DNA of 64,000 nt, from the NCBI RefSeq assembly GCF_016792905.1, contig NZ_JAEULP010000065.1:41628-105627 (forward strand). Reading direction: 5' to 3'. The DNA comes from Tabrizicola sp. Lineage in GTDB: Bacteria > Pseudomonadota > Alphaproteobacteria > Rhodobacterales > Rhodobacteraceae. Position numbers and translations under genes: made by a program. This document shows positions 51,231 to 61,026 of the stretch, piece after piece. Each line of letters begins with the position of its first letter. Positions within the stretch are counted from its first letter, which is position 1. The notes under the pieces were generated by a model that was not told the DNA's origin, searched no databases, and worked only from the letters and a program-made list of their open reading frames with translations.

Positions 51231-52087
51231 CACATCTTCACGTTGGCATCGAGCGCTTCCAGGCTGCGCGCGGCGGCTTCGAAATATTGCGGATGAGTTT
51301 CGACCGCCTCGTTCAGGAGACCCTTGCCGACGGTGACGTCACCCTGCTTGATGGCGGCGAGCGCCATGGAATACAGAAGCTCGGCGCGTTCGGTCTGGGT
51401 CATCTTGACGACCGGAAGTTCGTATTTACGCTGAGCGGCGCGGGCGAGCACCAGGTTGTTCTTTGCGGTAAAAAGCTGCGGATCGTAGGTCAGCGCCTCG
51501 ACGAATAGCTTTTCGGCGCCCTGCGTGTCACCCCGCGTCAGCTTCGAGAAACCCCAGTTGTTCAGGACACCCGCCGGGGTGGTGGTCAGCCCGGCTGCGG
51601 TTTCGTAGAAGCTGTCGGCTTTCTTCCAGTTCTTGTCCGAATCCGCGATCATCGCTTCGAGACGGTAGCGGTCGAAGCTTTCGTGGGTCGGCGGGATCTG
51701 GTTCAGCTCGGCCTTCGCCTCGGCCCACTGGTTCGACCGGATCAGCGCATCGGCCAGCATCACGCGATCTTCGGGCGTGGCTTCGGGATGGGCCACGACC
51801 TGCCGCCAGACCTGGGCGGATTCGGTGGTCTTCTGCGCCCGGATCAGCGACCGCGCCAGTCCGCGCATCACGTCGATGCGGTTGGGGTTCTGTTCCAGGG
51901 TGCGGGTGAAGTACTCGACCGCCTCATTCGGGTCGGCGACCGAGAGCATCACGTCGTTGAGGTTGGATTCGTCGATGACGTTGACGTCCTTGAGGGCCCT
52001 TTGCACCTGTGCGTCAGAATTGTCCTGACAGGCGGACAAGAACACTGCGCCGCCAAGGCACAGCATGATGGAAACCGGATGGCGCAT
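51230..52087 (-). CDS. tadD: TadD-like TPR lipoprotein
   Basis: The product has 285 residues. Lipobox LSAC (Cys20) follows the signal. Several TPR motifs appear (ADPNEAVEYFTRTLEQNPNRIDVMRGLARSLIRA, DRVMLADALIRSNQWAEAKAELNQ, GVLNNWGFSKLTRGDTQGAEKLFVEALTYDPQLF). TadD-type lipoproteins help the Tad secretin assemble or reach the outer membrane. Overlaps tadV. Confidence 0.85.
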   Translation of the reverse strand: MRHPVSIMLCLGGAVFLSACQDNSDAQVQRALKDVNVIDESNLNDVMLSVADPNEAVEYFTRTLEQNPNRIDVMRGLARSLIRAQKTTESAQVWRQVVAHPEATPEDRVMLADALIRSNQWAEAKAELNQIPPTHESFDRYRLEAMIADSDKNWKKADSFYETAAGLTTTPAGVLNNWGFSKLTRGDTQGAEKLFVEALTYDPQLFTAKNNLVLARAAQRKYELPVVKMTQTERAELLYSMALAAIKQGDVTVGKGLLNEAVETHPQYFEAAARSLEALDANVKM

Positions 52088-52139
52088 CTTCAGCGTCCTT
52101 TTTGTTGACTGCCCGTAACTTCACCGAGCGCGTTGCCGT

Positions 52140-52697
52140 CTAGAGATCGGAGAGAAGGACGAACTTACCCTTTTCCTGCCGGACGAGACGGAACCCGCCT
52201 TTTTCTTCTTCTTGGGTCGGATCATACACACTCGCCTCGCTTCGTGCGATAGCGAGCATCAGATTTTCGCGGATCGAGTCCGTTTCGCCACTATCCAGCG
52301 CGAAGGCCTTCTGGAACATGACGCGCGCCTCGCCGTAATTGTCCTGCTCCATCAGGACGACGCCGAGGTTGTTGAGCGCGGGCACGAAGTTCGGGTCGAG
52401 CTCCAAAGCGCGGCGGAGGATTTTTTCGGCTTGGCCAAGCCGTCCAAGCGCGAGGTTGGCGGAACCGATGGAGGAGAGCACATCGGCGTTGATCCCCACT
52501 TCTCCGGCGCCGCGCAGATAGGCCTTGAGCGCCAGTTCAGGCTCGCCCGCGGCCATCAGCCGGTGGCCGACGGTCATGCCATCCACGCCCTGACCATGGC
52601 TGTCGGCGCCATATGGACTGTTCCGGGAAACACCAGTGGCCGGCGTACAGCCGGCCAGCATGGCAACGCAGACAGTCAACATCGCCGTTTGGCGCAA
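52140..52697 (-). CDS. Second TPR lipoprotein of the Tad locus
   Basis: The product has 185 residues. Lipobox LAGC (Cys17) then two TPRs (GHRLMAAGEPELALKAYLRGAGEVG, LSSIGSANLALGRLGQAEKILRRALELDPNFVPALNNLGVVLMEQDNYGEARVMFQKAFALD). It resembles TadD in form and follows tadC by 19 nt. Duplicate TPR lipoproteins are usual in this family's Tad loci. Confidence 0.85.
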   Translation of the reverse strand: MRQTAMLTVCVAMLAGCTPATGVSRNSPYGADSHGQGVDGMTVGHRLMAAGEPELALKAYLRGAGEVGINADVLSSIGSANLALGRLGQAEKILRRALELDPNFVPALNNLGVVLMEQDNYGEARVMFQKAFALDSGETDSIRENLMLAIARSEASVYDPTQEEEKGGFRLVRQEKGKFVLLSDL

Positions 52698-52716
52698 GTT
52701 ACATCCTGTTCGAGCG

Positions 52717-53700
52717 TCAGAGGCCGCTTGCGAGCTGGCCCAGCATTGTCACCATCCCGTAGATGGACGGCCCGATGAGAATGACCAGAAGCGGCGGAAC
52801 TGTAAACAGCATAGTGCCGAGGGTGAGTTTCGTCGGCAGCATGTTGGCCTTTTCCTCGGCCCGCATGATGCGCTTGTCGCGCATGTCGGCGGAATAGACC
52901 CGCAGTGCGTCGGCGATCGAGGTACCGAAGGTCGCGGACTGGATGATGGTGGTGACGAAAGAGGCGACATCGGGGACGCCGACCCGTTCGGCCATGTCCT
53001 TCAGGACGGAGATACGCTCTTTCCCGGCCTTGACCTCTTGCGCGACCATGTCGAATTCGTCGGCAAGCGCGGGATAGCCGACGCGGCTTTCCTTGCCGAC
53101 GCGGATGATCGACTGGTCGAGCGATTGCCCGGCCTCGACGCAGACGAGCATGAGGTCGAGGGCATCGGGGAAGCCCTGGATGATCTCGGTCTGGCGCTGC
53201 TTGACACGCTTGTTCACCCAGTAGCGCGGCAGATAGTAGCCGATGGCACAGGGCAGGAGGCTATGCAGCAGGAGGTCGGACATGGTCATTTCCTGGGAGA
53301 AGGACTTGACCAGCGCCAGGATCAACCCGCCGATGAGGAACAGGATGGCGAGCAGGAACTGGATCGCGTGAAACAGCCGCACCGAGTTCTTGCCGGTATA
53401 GCCCGCGCGCAGCAGGTGCAGCTTGGCGGCGGAAAGCTCTTCCTTCTTCTGCGGTTCAAGGAAGTGGGCGAACTTTTCAAGCTTGTCCACCCGTTCGGTC
53501 TTGCGCAGCGCGCGCTTCTTTTCGGCCCCGGCCCGGGGCACCTGGTCCTTCAGCTCGCGAAAACGGTCGCGCTGGCGCTTCATCACCACCGGCAGGGCCA
53601 GGAGGATCAGGAGCATGCCCAGAAGGCCGACGCCCAGAAGTGGCGCCATGGGGCCGAAACGGTCGGTCAGCCCGGTGAGGAAGTCGGAAAAGAAGCTCAT
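52717..53700 (-). CDS. tadC: Tad secretion platform protein TadC
   Basis: The product has 327 residues of the GspF/T2SF fold with membrane helices at both ends; the family core is GFPDALDLMLVCVEAGQSLDQSIIRVGKESRVGYPALADEFDMVAQEVKAGKERISVLKDMAERVGVPDVASFVTTIIQSATFGTSIADALRVYS. With TadB it forms the inner membrane platform on which pilin is assembled. 7 nt after tadB. Confidence 0.92.
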   Translation of the reverse strand: MSFFSDFLTGLTDRFGPMAPLLGVGLLGMLLILLALPVVMKRQRDRFRELKDQVPRAGAEKKRALRKTERVDKLEKFAHFLEPQKKEELSAAKLHLLRAGYTGKNSVRLFHAIQFLLAILFLIGGLILALVKSFSQEMTMSDLLLHSLLPCAIGYYLPRYWVNKRVKQRQTEIIQGFPDALDLMLVCVEAGQSLDQSIIRVGKESRVGYPALADEFDMVAQEVKAGKERISVLKDMAERVGVPDVASFVTTIIQSATFGTSIADALRVYSADMRDKRIMRAEEKANMLPTKLTLGTMLFTVPPLLVILIGPSIYGMVTMLGQLASGL

Positions 53701-53707
53701 GGTCGAC

Positions 53708-54676
53708 CTACACTTTGATGTTGGTCATCACCTTCATGTAGATGATGTTGATGATCAGGAAGACGACAACGAACAGCGCCGCCGGGACATAGGCCGAGGT
53801 CGTCTTCACCTCGTCGTAGTAGTCGGGCTGGACCACGTTGATCATGACCAGCGCGGCGATGGGGAAGCCCGAGAGGAACATGCCGGACCATTTCGCCTCG
53901 GCCGTGATGGCGCGGACGCGCCGGAACAGCTTGAAGCGGGCGCGGACCACTTTCGACAGGCCTTCCAGGATTTCGGCCAGGTTGCCGCCGGACTGCTGCT
54001 GGATCGAGACGGCGACGGCGAGGAAGCGAAGGTCCTGGCTGTCCATCCGTTCGGCGAAGGCCTTGAGCGATTCCGACACGTCGCGGCCATAGGCGGCCTC
54101 GTCGGAGATCACGCCGAATTCGGAGCCCAGCGGATCGGGGATCTCTTTTGCGACGATCCCGATGGCGGTGGAGAACGGGTGGCCGACCCGCAGGGAGCGG
54201 ACCATCAGTTCGATGGAGTCGGGGAGCTGTTCCTCGAGAAGGGTCATCCGCTTCTTTGCAGTGCGGTTCACCCAGACGAAGACCCCGCCGACGCCCATGG
54301 CGATGCCAAGCACCACGCGCAGGCCGAAGGCGGCAGCGGTGAAGGTCGAGAGCATCAGGAAGGCGAAGACGGACAGGAGCGCCATGATCCCGATCAGGGC
54401 CTGCGGAGAGAAGGCGATATTCGCCCGCTGCGCCTTCTTGGCCAGCATGGAATAGAGCGGGATGTTCTTGGCGTTCAGATGCTGGTTCATCTCCTTCCGG
54501 AGTTGTTCCAGGACCAGTTCGCGGTTCGCGTTCTTTTCCAGAAGCGTGAGGCGGCGGCTGACCTTGCTGTTCAGGCTGATCGATTTACCGAAGACGATCA
54601 GATAGATACCGTTGACGATCACGACGACCGCAACGAAGATCATGAGGTAGATGAGTGGGGCGGTACTGATCTGCAT
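53708..54676 (-). CDS. tadB: Tad secretion platform protein TadB
   Basis: The product has 322 residues. T2SF-type core ELMVRSLRVGHPFSTAIGIVAKEIPDPLGSEFGVISDEAAYGRDVSESLKAFAERMDSQDLRFLAVAVSIQQQSGGNLAEILEGLSKVVRAR is typical of TadB. Hydrophobic helices at both ends. I start at MQISTAPL; the frame upstream is the end of cpaF. It begins 5 nt after cpaF stop. Confidence 0.92.
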   Translation of the reverse strand: MQISTAPLIYLMIFVAVVVIVNGIYLIVFGKSISLNSKVSRRLTLLEKNANRELVLEQLRKEMNQHLNAKNIPLYSMLAKKAQRANIAFSPQALIGIMALLSVFAFLMLSTFTAAAFGLRVVLGIAMGVGGVFVWVNRTAKKRMTLLEEQLPDSIELMVRSLRVGHPFSTAIGIVAKEIPDPLGSEFGVISDEAAYGRDVSESLKAFAERMDSQDLRFLAVAVSIQQQSGGNLAEILEGLSKVVRARFKLFRRVRAITAEAKWSGMFLSGFPIAALVMINVVQPDYYDEVKTTSAYVPAALFVVVFLIINIIYMKVMTNIKV

Positions 54677-54681
54677 GGCGT

Positions 54682-56118
54682 TCAGACAATCGGTTCGTAG
54701 ATCGAGGCCGGCAGGTCGAAGCCCCACTGGCGGAAGCGGTCGGAATAGGCAGAGCGGATGCCAGTCGCGTTGAAGCGGCCAATGATCTTGCCCGAAGGTT
54801 CGACCCCCAGTCGCTCGAAGCGGAAGACTTCCTGCATCGAGATGACATCGCCTTCCATCCCGGTGATCTCTGTCACCGAAGTCATGCGACGGGTGCCGTC
54901 CTGCAGTCGGCTTGCCTGGACGATCAGGTTGACGGCGCTGGCGATCTGGCTGCGCATGGCTTTCAGGGGCATCTCGATGCCGGACATGGCCACCATGTTT
55001 TCCAGACGACTGACGGCGTCACGCGGGTTGTTGGCGTGGATCGTGGTCATCGAGCCGTCGTGGCCAGTGTTCATGGCCTGCAGCATGTCGATGACTTCCT
55101 CGCCCCGGGTTTCCCCCACGATGATGCGGTCGGGTCGCATACGAAGGGCGTTGCGCAAGCAGTCGCGCTGGGTGACGGCACCCTTGCCTTCGACGTTGGC
55201 CGGGCGGCTTTCCATCCGGCCGACATGGACCTGCTGGAGCTGGAGTTCCGCGGTGTCCTCGATGGTCAGCACGCGTTCGTGGTTGTCGATGAAGGAGGAC
55301 AGCGCGTTCAAGGTCGTCGTCTTACCGGAGCCGGTCCCGCCCGAGACGATGATGTTCAGGCGGCAGCTGACGGCGGCCTGCAGGTAGGCGGCCATTTCCT
55401 CGGTGAAGGCGCCGAAGCGGACGAGGTCCTCGATGCGGAGCTTGTCCTTCTTGAATTTCCGGATGGAAACCAGCGAGCCATCCACCGCGATCGGCGGGAT
55501 CATGCAGTTGAAACGGCTGCCGTCGATCAGGCGGGCGTCGCAATAGGGGTTCGATTCATCGACGCGGCGGCCCACGGCGGAGACGATCTTGTCGATGATG
55601 CGCAGAAGATGGCGCTCGTCGCGGAAGGTGACGTCGGAAAGCTCCAGCTTGCCCGCGCGTTCGATGAAGATGCGCTTCGGCCCGTTGACGAGAATATCGT
55701 TGATCGTCTCGTCCTTCAGCAGCGGTTCCAGCGGACCAAGACCCATGACCTCGTCGTAAAGCTCTTGCGTCAGGGCAAGGCGGTCTTCCTTGTTCAGCGC
55801 GACGGACATGTCGTCGAGCGCCTCGGTGGCGAGCGCCGCGATTTCGCCGCGCAGGCTTTGCTCGGTCGCGGTTTCGATGGCCGAAAGGTTCAGGTCATCC
55901 AGAAGGCGCTTGTGGATCTCGACCTTGAGTTCGGTCAGCCGCTCCTTGCGCTTCTTTTCCTTGTCGGCGGCGACGGCTTCGGCGGCGGCGCGCTGCTGCA
56001 CCGGCGCCTGGGCGGGTTGACGCGCGAAAGCGGCCTTGTCCGCCGGTGCGCCGGCCGGTGCTGCGCCACCCTGGCTGGGGCGTGCGTCGGGAGTGTCTTT
56101 CTTGAAGCGACTAAACAC
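54682..56118 (-). CDS. cpaF: Tad secretion ATPase CpaF/TadA
   Basis: The product has 478 residues. Walker [20 protein letters not shown], Asp box [10 protein letters not shown], His box [13 protein letters not shown] and Walker B-like [20 protein letters not shown] match GspE/VirB11 ATPases. A variable Pro/Ala-rich N-terminus of about 60 residues precedes the domain. It powers Flp pilin assembly and perhaps retraction. 17 nt after cpaE. Confidence 0.95.
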   Translation of the reverse strand: MFSRFKKDTPDARPSQGGAAPAGAPADKAAFARQPAQAPVQQRAAAEAVAADKEKKRKERLTELKVEIHKRLLDDLNLSAIETATEQSLRGEIAALATEALDDMSVALNKEDRLALTQELYDEVMGLGPLEPLLKDETINDILVNGPKRIFIERAGKLELSDVTFRDERHLLRIIDKIVSAVGRRVDESNPYCDARLIDGSRFNCMIPPIAVDGSLVSIRKFKKDKLRIEDLVRFGAFTEEMAAYLQAAVSCRLNIIVSGGTGSGKTTTLNALSSFIDNHERVLTIEDTAELQLQQVHVGRMESRPANVEGKGAVTQRDCLRNALRMRPDRIIVGETRGEEVIDMLQAMNTGHDGSMTTIHANNPRDAVSRLENMVAMSGIEMPLKAMRSQIASAVNLIVQASRLQDGTRRMTSVTEITGMEGDVISMQEVFRFERLGVEPSGKIIGRFNATGIRSAYSDRFRQWGFDLPASIYEPIV

Positions 56119-56135
56119 TGGTCATTCCCCCTGGT

Positions 56136-57395
56136 TCAGGCTCTGGCGGATTCAGCGGATTTGTTGAGATCGTACAATGATTTGGCAAGCTTCTGCAGTT
56201 CCTTGCGGAGCGGGTTCTTGGCCGCGCTCTCGGCGATGGGCAGGCCATGGTCGTTGGCCTGGGTCACCTGTTCGCCGCCATCGGGCAGCTGCACTTCGAT
56301 GTCGATGTCGAGGCTTTCGGCCATGCGCTTCACGCGCGCCTTTGCCGAAAGGTCGGTGAACTTGGGCGCGCGGTTCAGGACATAGCGCACCTTGTCGTGC
56401 GGCAGCGCCTCGGCCTTGAGGGCGCGCACGAAGCGCAGGATGTTCTGTGCGGATCTCAGATCAAGCTCCAGCAACGCGAAGTAGACATGCGCCCGCGTCA
56501 GCACGGCCTCGGTCCAGGCCACGACGGTCGAAGGCATGTCGACGATGACGAAGTCGAAGTTGGCTTGTGCGGTGTCGAGGATGCGACCGATGTCCTCGGG
56601 CGTCAGCATTTCCAGCGGCAACATGTCGGCCGGGGCGGTCAAGACATGCAGCTTGTCGTTGAAGGTGAGCATCGACTTGATCAGCGAGTCGGCATCGACC
56701 GAAGCGGTGTCGGTGAGGATTTCGAGGACCGCTTCCTTGCGTGGCAGGTCAAGGTATGTCGCGATGGAGCCGAATTGCAGGTCGAAGTCGATGACGCAGA
56801 CGCGCATGCCTTCGGCTTCCTGCGTCAGCGCCAGTTCCCAGGCCAGGTTCGCGGCGAAGGTGGTGGCGCCCACGCCGCCGGCCATGCCATGCACGGGCAG
56901 GATCACGCCGTTGCGGTCGCCCTTCGGCTTGAACACCGGGTTGAAGGCGCCGGTTTCCGGGTCATAGCCTTCGGGCATGACCGGCGCCGGTTTGCGCAGG
57001 CGTTCGATGGAGTCGTGCAACGCGCCTTCTGGCAGCGGGTAGGGCACGAAGTCATCGGCGCCGAGCTTGAGCATCTGGTGCAGGACGGAAGGGCTGACCT
57101 GGTTGGCGATCAGCAGGACCTTGATCCGCTTGGCCTTGGCCGCCTTGATCACGTCGTTCATCTTCGACAGCTCGCTCTCGTCCTCGCTGTCGACGGCGAT
57201 GGCGACGAATTGCATGCCGGTGCTGTCGGGTTGCTTGAGGAAGACGAGGGCGTCTTCGAAATTCAGGTCGCCCCAGGCTTCGCCGAGTTCCTGCTCCATG
57301 TCGTCGATGAGCAGATCGAATCGCTGGACGTCACGCGAAATCGTGCAGGCGAGGATCGGTGCCGGATCGCTCTGTACAGTGGCTTTGCTCGTCAT
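56136..57395 (-). CDS. cpaE: Pilus localisation ATPase-like CpaE/TadZ
   Basis: The product has 419 residues. An N-terminal receiver-like domain (about 1-130) precedes a ParA/MinD-like ATPase domain with VHGMAGGVGATTFAANLAWELA, where the usual KGGVGKT lysines are absent, as in many TadZ proteins. VCVIDFDLQFGSIATYLDL and DFVIVDMPSTVVAWTEAVL follow. It marks the cell position of the pilus base. In the 246 nt before it (57396-57641) I see a terminator (57593-57617) and an ATTGG-TATT-CCAAT repeat (57432-57445). Confidence 0.9.
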   Translation of the reverse strand: MTSKATVQSDPAPILACTISRDVQRFDLLIDDMEQELGEAWGDLNFEDALVFLKQPDSTGMQFVAIAVDSEDESELSKMNDVIKAAKAKRIKVLLIANQVSPSVLHQMLKLGADDFVPYPLPEGALHDSIERLRKPAPVMPEGYDPETGAFNPVFKPKGDRNGVILPVHGMAGGVGATTFAANLAWELALTQEAEGMRVCVIDFDLQFGSIATYLDLPRKEAVLEILTDTASVDADSLIKSMLTFNDKLHVLTAPADMLPLEMLTPEDIGRILDTAQANFDFVIVDMPSTVVAWTEAVLTRAHVYFALLELDLRSAQNILRFVRALKAEALPHDKVRYVLNRAPKFTDLSAKARVKRMAESLDIDIEVQLPDGGEQVTQANDHGLPIAESAAKNPLRKELQKLAKSLYDLNKSAESARA

Positions 57396-57592
57396 CTCGC
57401 GTCGCGTCCTTTCGGTACGGGGTCGTTATCTATTGGTATTCCAATGGGTTACTACTGCAATCCATGCATCGGCCTCACCCAAGGAAACCAGACCCCTGAA
57501 CTCACCCTTAGGATCGGACCTTGGTCAAGAATGGTGGCGATAATTGGGCTAAAAATGCTTGATTCTGGGATTATCAAGAATCTGGAAACGAA

Positions 57593-57617
57593 GAGGCCGG
57601 GCGCTTGGCCCGGCCTC
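57593..57617 (-). terminator. Terminator after the OmpA-like gene
   Basis: GAGGCCGGGC/GCCCGGCCTC, 10-bp stem and 5-nt loop, followed on the minus strand by TTCGTTTCC. It divides the Tad locus into an upstream and a downstream transcript. Confidence 0.75.
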
Positions 57618-57641
57618 GGATTGTCGTGATCCAGGTAGAGG

Positions 57642-58286
57642 TCAGCCGCCTTCGGCACCTGCGGTCGCTGCCACGCCTTCGTGCGGGCGCACGGCGCTGT
57701 TGACATATTCGCGCCAGATGATCTCGGCGTACTTGCCGTTCAGGACCAGCGGATGCGACTTCACGAAGCCCGACACTTCGGTCACGGTGCGGCGGTTGCG
57801 GACTTCGGCCGCGTTGGTCGCGATGATCGGCCTGGTTTCGCCGTAGGACACGACCGCCTCCAGCCGCGAGCGGCTGATCCCGAGCGAGGTCAGGTAGGCG
57901 ACCGCCGCCTGGGCACGACGCAGGCCGAGCCGCTGGTTGTAGCCGTTCGAGCCGACCTTGTCGGTGTGGCCGAAGACGCGGAAGCGGACTTCAGGGAACT
58001 GACGAATGAAGTCCGCCTGTTTTTTGAGGATCGACCGGGCCTCGTCCGACAGTTCCGAGCTGTTGAAGGCGAAGTTGATCGTGTCCGGAACCTCGGCCGA
58101 GAAGCGTTCGGCCAGCGCCACGGTGTAGGACATCTCACCCGTCTGGATGAGCGTGTTGTTCATCGTGGCGTTGCCGAACTGGCCCTTGTCGACTTCGGAG
58201 CCAAGCTCGCGGTCCCAGCTGACCGAGGATTCGCCGCAGGCGGTCAGTGCGAGGAGGGCAGAGGCTGCAAGCAGCTTGGGAAGCAT
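57642..58286 (-). CDS. OmpA-family lipoprotein of the Tad locus
   Basis: The product has 214 residues. Lipobox LTAC follows a signal. The OmpA C-terminal peptidoglycan-binding domain (INFAFNSSELSDEARSILKKQADFIRQFPEVRFRVFGHTDKVGSNGYNQRLGLRRAQAAVAYLTSLG) is clear. It lies where cpaD is found in Caulobacter, between cpaC and cpaE, and could anchor the secretin to the cell wall. Start at MLPKLL, with AAGGAG before it, over an ATG 9 nt earlier. Confidence 0.88.
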   Translation of the reverse strand: MLPKLLAASALLALTACGESSVSWDRELGSEVDKGQFGNATMNNTLIQTGEMSYTVALAERFSAEVPDTINFAFNSSELSDEARSILKKQADFIRQFPEVRFRVFGHTDKVGSNGYNQRLGLRRAQAAVAYLTSLGISRSRLEAVVSYGETRPIIATNAAEVRNRRTVTEVSGFVKSHPLVLNGKYAEIIWREYVNSAVRPHEGVAATAGAEGG

Positions 58287-58299
58287 GCGGGTCATCTCC

Positions 58300-59697
58300 T
58301 TACTCCATCACATAGCCGTAGGACGAGCTGAAGTCCTGCCGGGCCACTTCGGCTGCGGCACCCTTCTTCGGGCCGGTGGCCACGTCGCCGAACAGGAACA
58401 GCTCGCGTTCGGTCGGGATGCGGACGCGGTCGGTCGGCAGCGCCAGAGCCTCTCCTGCCACCGGAGTGACAAGATGCGGCGTGACGATCACGACCAGTTC
58501 CGATTGCGCACGCTGGTATTCCGAGCTGCGGAACAGCGCGCCCAGGATCGGGATGTCGCCCACCCAGGGAAGCTGCGCGTTCAGATCGCGGAAGTCGTCC
58601 TGGAGAAGACCCGCAATCGCGAAGCTTTCGCCATCACGCATTTCCACGGTGGTCGAGGTCTCGCGGCGCTTGAAGGCGCTGATCGTGAACTCGCCCGAGG
58701 TGAAGCCGTTTGACGGGTCGATGGAGGAGACGGCGGCGTCGATGGTCAGGTTGATGATGTCCTGATCGACGACCACGGGGGTGAAGTTCAGTTCGACACC
58801 GAAAGGCTTGAACTCGACCGTGACCGTATTGTTGTCCTGCGCGACGGGCACAGGATATTCGCCGCCTGCCAGGAACTTGGCCTGCTGCCCGGAGAGGGCC
58901 GTCAGGTTCGGTTCGGCGAGAGTGCGCACCATGCCCTTGGATTCGAGGGCTTCCAGGAGGACGTCGAACTCCAGCCCGCCGATCGACCCGCCAAGGCCGA
59001 TGGCCCCGGTGACGTTCGAGCGGTAGGGCACGTTCTCACCGGCTGCGATCAGGGCGCCTGCCCCGAGCAACGTGCCGGTTTCCCCGCCGAACTGTCCGCC
59101 GTCGCCGAACTTCAGCGACGAGGAGAAGTTCTTCGACACGGTACGGTTCATTTCGGCGAAGCGAACCTTCAGCATCACCTGCTGCGTCCCGCCGACGACC
59201 ATCAGGTTCGACACCCGATCCGGCGCATAGCGGTTGGCGAGGTCAAGTGCGCGGTCGAGCTTGGCGGTCGAGGAAACCTGGCCCGAAAGCACGATGCCGT
59301 CATTGGCGGTGCGAACCTCGATGTTCTCGCCCGGGAGGATCTGTTGCAGACGCTCCTTGAATTCGGCGATGTCGGGCGTGACATGCACGTCGACGTTCGA
59401 GATCAGTGTCCCATCTGGCGACAATAGCGTGAGCGTGGTGCGCCCCGGCGCCTTGCCCAGCACATAGATGGATTTGTCCGACAGGGTGGAGATATCCGCG
59501 ATGCCGGGGTTCGCGATCGAAAGCTCGGCGAACGGAACGTCGCTTTCGACGACAACGGCCCGGTTCATCGGAACGTTGAGTGCTTCACTGGCCTGGCCCT
59601 GCATGACGCGCAGGACTTCGGCGGAGACCGGCGTCAGTGCCGTCGATGCGAGAATCGCACCAAGATAACCTGCTACCAGGAGTCGTTTCATGTTCAT
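58300..59697 (-). CDS. cpaC: Tad secretin CpaC/RcpA
   Basis: The product has 465 residues with a signal peptide. The N-terminal domain (VVVESDVPFAELSIANPGIADISTLSDKSIYVLGKAPGRTTLTLLSPDG) and a BON-like part (LQQILPGENIEVRTANDGIVLSGQVSSTAKLDRALDLA) precede the secretin core (VQGLLEAL-type ...LEFDVLLEALESKGMVRTLAEPNLTALSGQQAKFLAGGEYPVPV). It forms the outer membrane channel for the pilus. Start ATG has AAAGGG 8 nt before. Confidence 0.93.
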   Translation of the reverse strand: MNMKRLLVAGYLGAILASTALTPVSAEVLRVMQGQASEALNVPMNRAVVVESDVPFAELSIANPGIADISTLSDKSIYVLGKAPGRTTLTLLSPDGTLISNVDVHVTPDIAEFKERLQQILPGENIEVRTANDGIVLSGQVSSTAKLDRALDLANRYAPDRVSNLMVVGGTQQVMLKVRFAEMNRTVSKNFSSSLKFGDGGQFGGETGTLLGAGALIAAGENVPYRSNVTGAIGLGGSIGGLEFDVLLEALESKGMVRTLAEPNLTALSGQQAKFLAGGEYPVPVAQDNNTVTVEFKPFGVELNFTPVVVDQDIINLTIDAAVSSIDPSNGFTSGEFTISAFKRRETSTTVEMRDGESFAIAGLLQDDFRDLNAQLPWVGDIPILGALFRSSEYQRAQSELVVIVTPHLVTPVAGEALALPTDRVRIPTERELFLFGDVATGPKKGAAAEVARQDFSSSYGYVME

Positions 59698-59853
59698 GTG
59701 ATCTGCCCTTTCGACCACGCCTCGTTTGGGTCTTGAACGCCCTTATCGGAGGCAGAATGAACCAGCCCTGGTTTTTTTGCAAGAATCAATGCTTTGGGAC
59801 GAATAGTTGATGTGGATAAACTGCAACACGTCGCAAAGGGTTGGAAAAATGAA

Positions 59854-59886
59854 AGGGCGCGGCCCCAGATAATGTGGCCGCGCCCT
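59854..59886 (-). terminator. Terminator after cpaB
   Basis: AGGGCGCGGCC/GGCCGCGCCCT (11-bp stem, 11-nt loop) followed on the minus strand by TTTCATTTTTCC. It separates cpaB from cpaC, so cpaC probably has its own promoter in 59698-59853 or depends on read-through. Confidence 0.8.
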
Positions 59887-59906
59887 GTGGTTGAGTGAGC
59901 TAAGGG

Positions 59907-60767
59907 TCAGCTCTTGCAGGGGATCTCGACATCAGTGTCGACAAGCACCCCGCCGCTGCGCTGCTTGGCGTAGCACTTCTTGACTTCGGGCGCGACAACC
60001 TCGGGAACCACTTCCTCTTTCTGGATGCCCAGCATCGCATTGGTGTCGGTTTCCACTGTCCCATCAACGGTTTCGCTGGAGTCCCGCGCAAGAGACAGAG
60101 TCAATCGACCCGTCGACTGGGCTTGCGCAAGACGTGCCACCTGTTCGGGCGTGGCTGCGACCGTCACGGTTTTTGCAACAGTATCCGAGGCGACCTGCCC
60201 CTCGTTGAGCGCGTTGTCGACCGCGATGACCAGGATTGCGCTTTCGATCTGACGGGTCATGCCGCCCTCGACGCCGGCAACGTTGCCGGTCCACAGGATG
60301 TCGATGTAGTCATCCGGCTTGACGAAGTTGGAGACGCCGCTGTCCATGCCGATCTTGATCGCGAAGGCGCGCTTGCCCTTTTCCAGCTTCGAGGTGAGGC
60401 TGGCCAACTGCCCGGGCTCGGTCACGCGGCTGGCCAGAACGGGTTCGAAGGCTTCGGTCGAGCGCATGATGTAGCGCGGGCCATCGGCGTTTTCCGGGAA
60501 GAGGGTTGCCTTGTCCTTGTAGATCGTCTTGGGCAGGGCCTTTTCCGGCCAGTAGATCAGCTGGACATCGTCCTCGGCGAGCGCGTCACCGTATTTCTTG
60601 GGCTTGGCGAAGACATAGACCTCGACCAGCTTGCCGGCCTTGGCATTGAAGGCCTGTTCCTGCTGGAGAGCGCCTTCCAAGTCGGCCATGTAGCCCTGGA
60701 TCATGTAGACGGCCATGCCTGCCAGCGCCATGCCGACAAGAAGGACCAACGCGAATATTGCTCTCAT
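59907..60767 (-). CDS. cpaB: Flp pilus assembly protein CpaB/RcpC
   Basis: The product has 286 residues. One N-terminal helix (IFALVLLVGMALAGMAVYMIQGY), then an SAF-like domain (KLVEVYVFAKPKKYGDALAEDDVQLIYWPEKALPK) and the RcpC part (VSNFVKPDDYIDILWTGN, TVAKTVTVAATPEQVARLAQAQSTGRLTLSLA). It probably links the secretin to the peptidoglycan or inner membrane. The 259 nt upstream (60768-61026) hold a terminator (60978-61003) and no gene. Confidence 0.9.
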   Translation of the reverse strand: MRAIFALVLLVGMALAGMAVYMIQGYMADLEGALQQEQAFNAKAGKLVEVYVFAKPKKYGDALAEDDVQLIYWPEKALPKTIYKDKATLFPENADGPRYIMRSTEAFEPVLASRVTEPGQLASLTSKLEKGKRAFAIKIGMDSGVSNFVKPDDYIDILWTGNVAGVEGGMTRQIESAILVIAVDNALNEGQVASDTVAKTVTVAATPEQVARLAQAQSTGRLTLSLARDSSETVDGTVETDTNAMLGIQKEEVVPEVVAPEVKKCYAKQRSGGVLVDTDVEIPCKS

Positions 60768-60977
60768 TTCAACCTCTGCTTGGTGGAGCTGCCCTCGGTC
60801 TCACCCTGGCGGCCCGGCGGTGCTTCTAGTGCTGCGTCGGCGGGCCATCAAGATGATGAGCGGTCGCTTGGCGGCGGGACAGGTTCCAATATCGCGACAA
60901 TGGTGCCGGAATACGGCGAAAGTATAACGGATGTCGGGCATGGTGCGATTGTGATCGGGTGGCACCGGCAAGACGAA

Positions 60978-61003
60978 GGCCGCGCTTCTTGCGAAGCGCG
61001 GCC
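60978..61003 (-). terminator. Terminator after the first Flp pilin gene
   Basis: GGCCGCGCTTC/GAAGCGCGGCC (11-bp stem, TTGC loop), followed on the minus strand by TTCGTCTTG. Confidence 0.7.
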
Positions 61004-61026
61004 ATGAAGGGTCTTGGGGATGCGTA

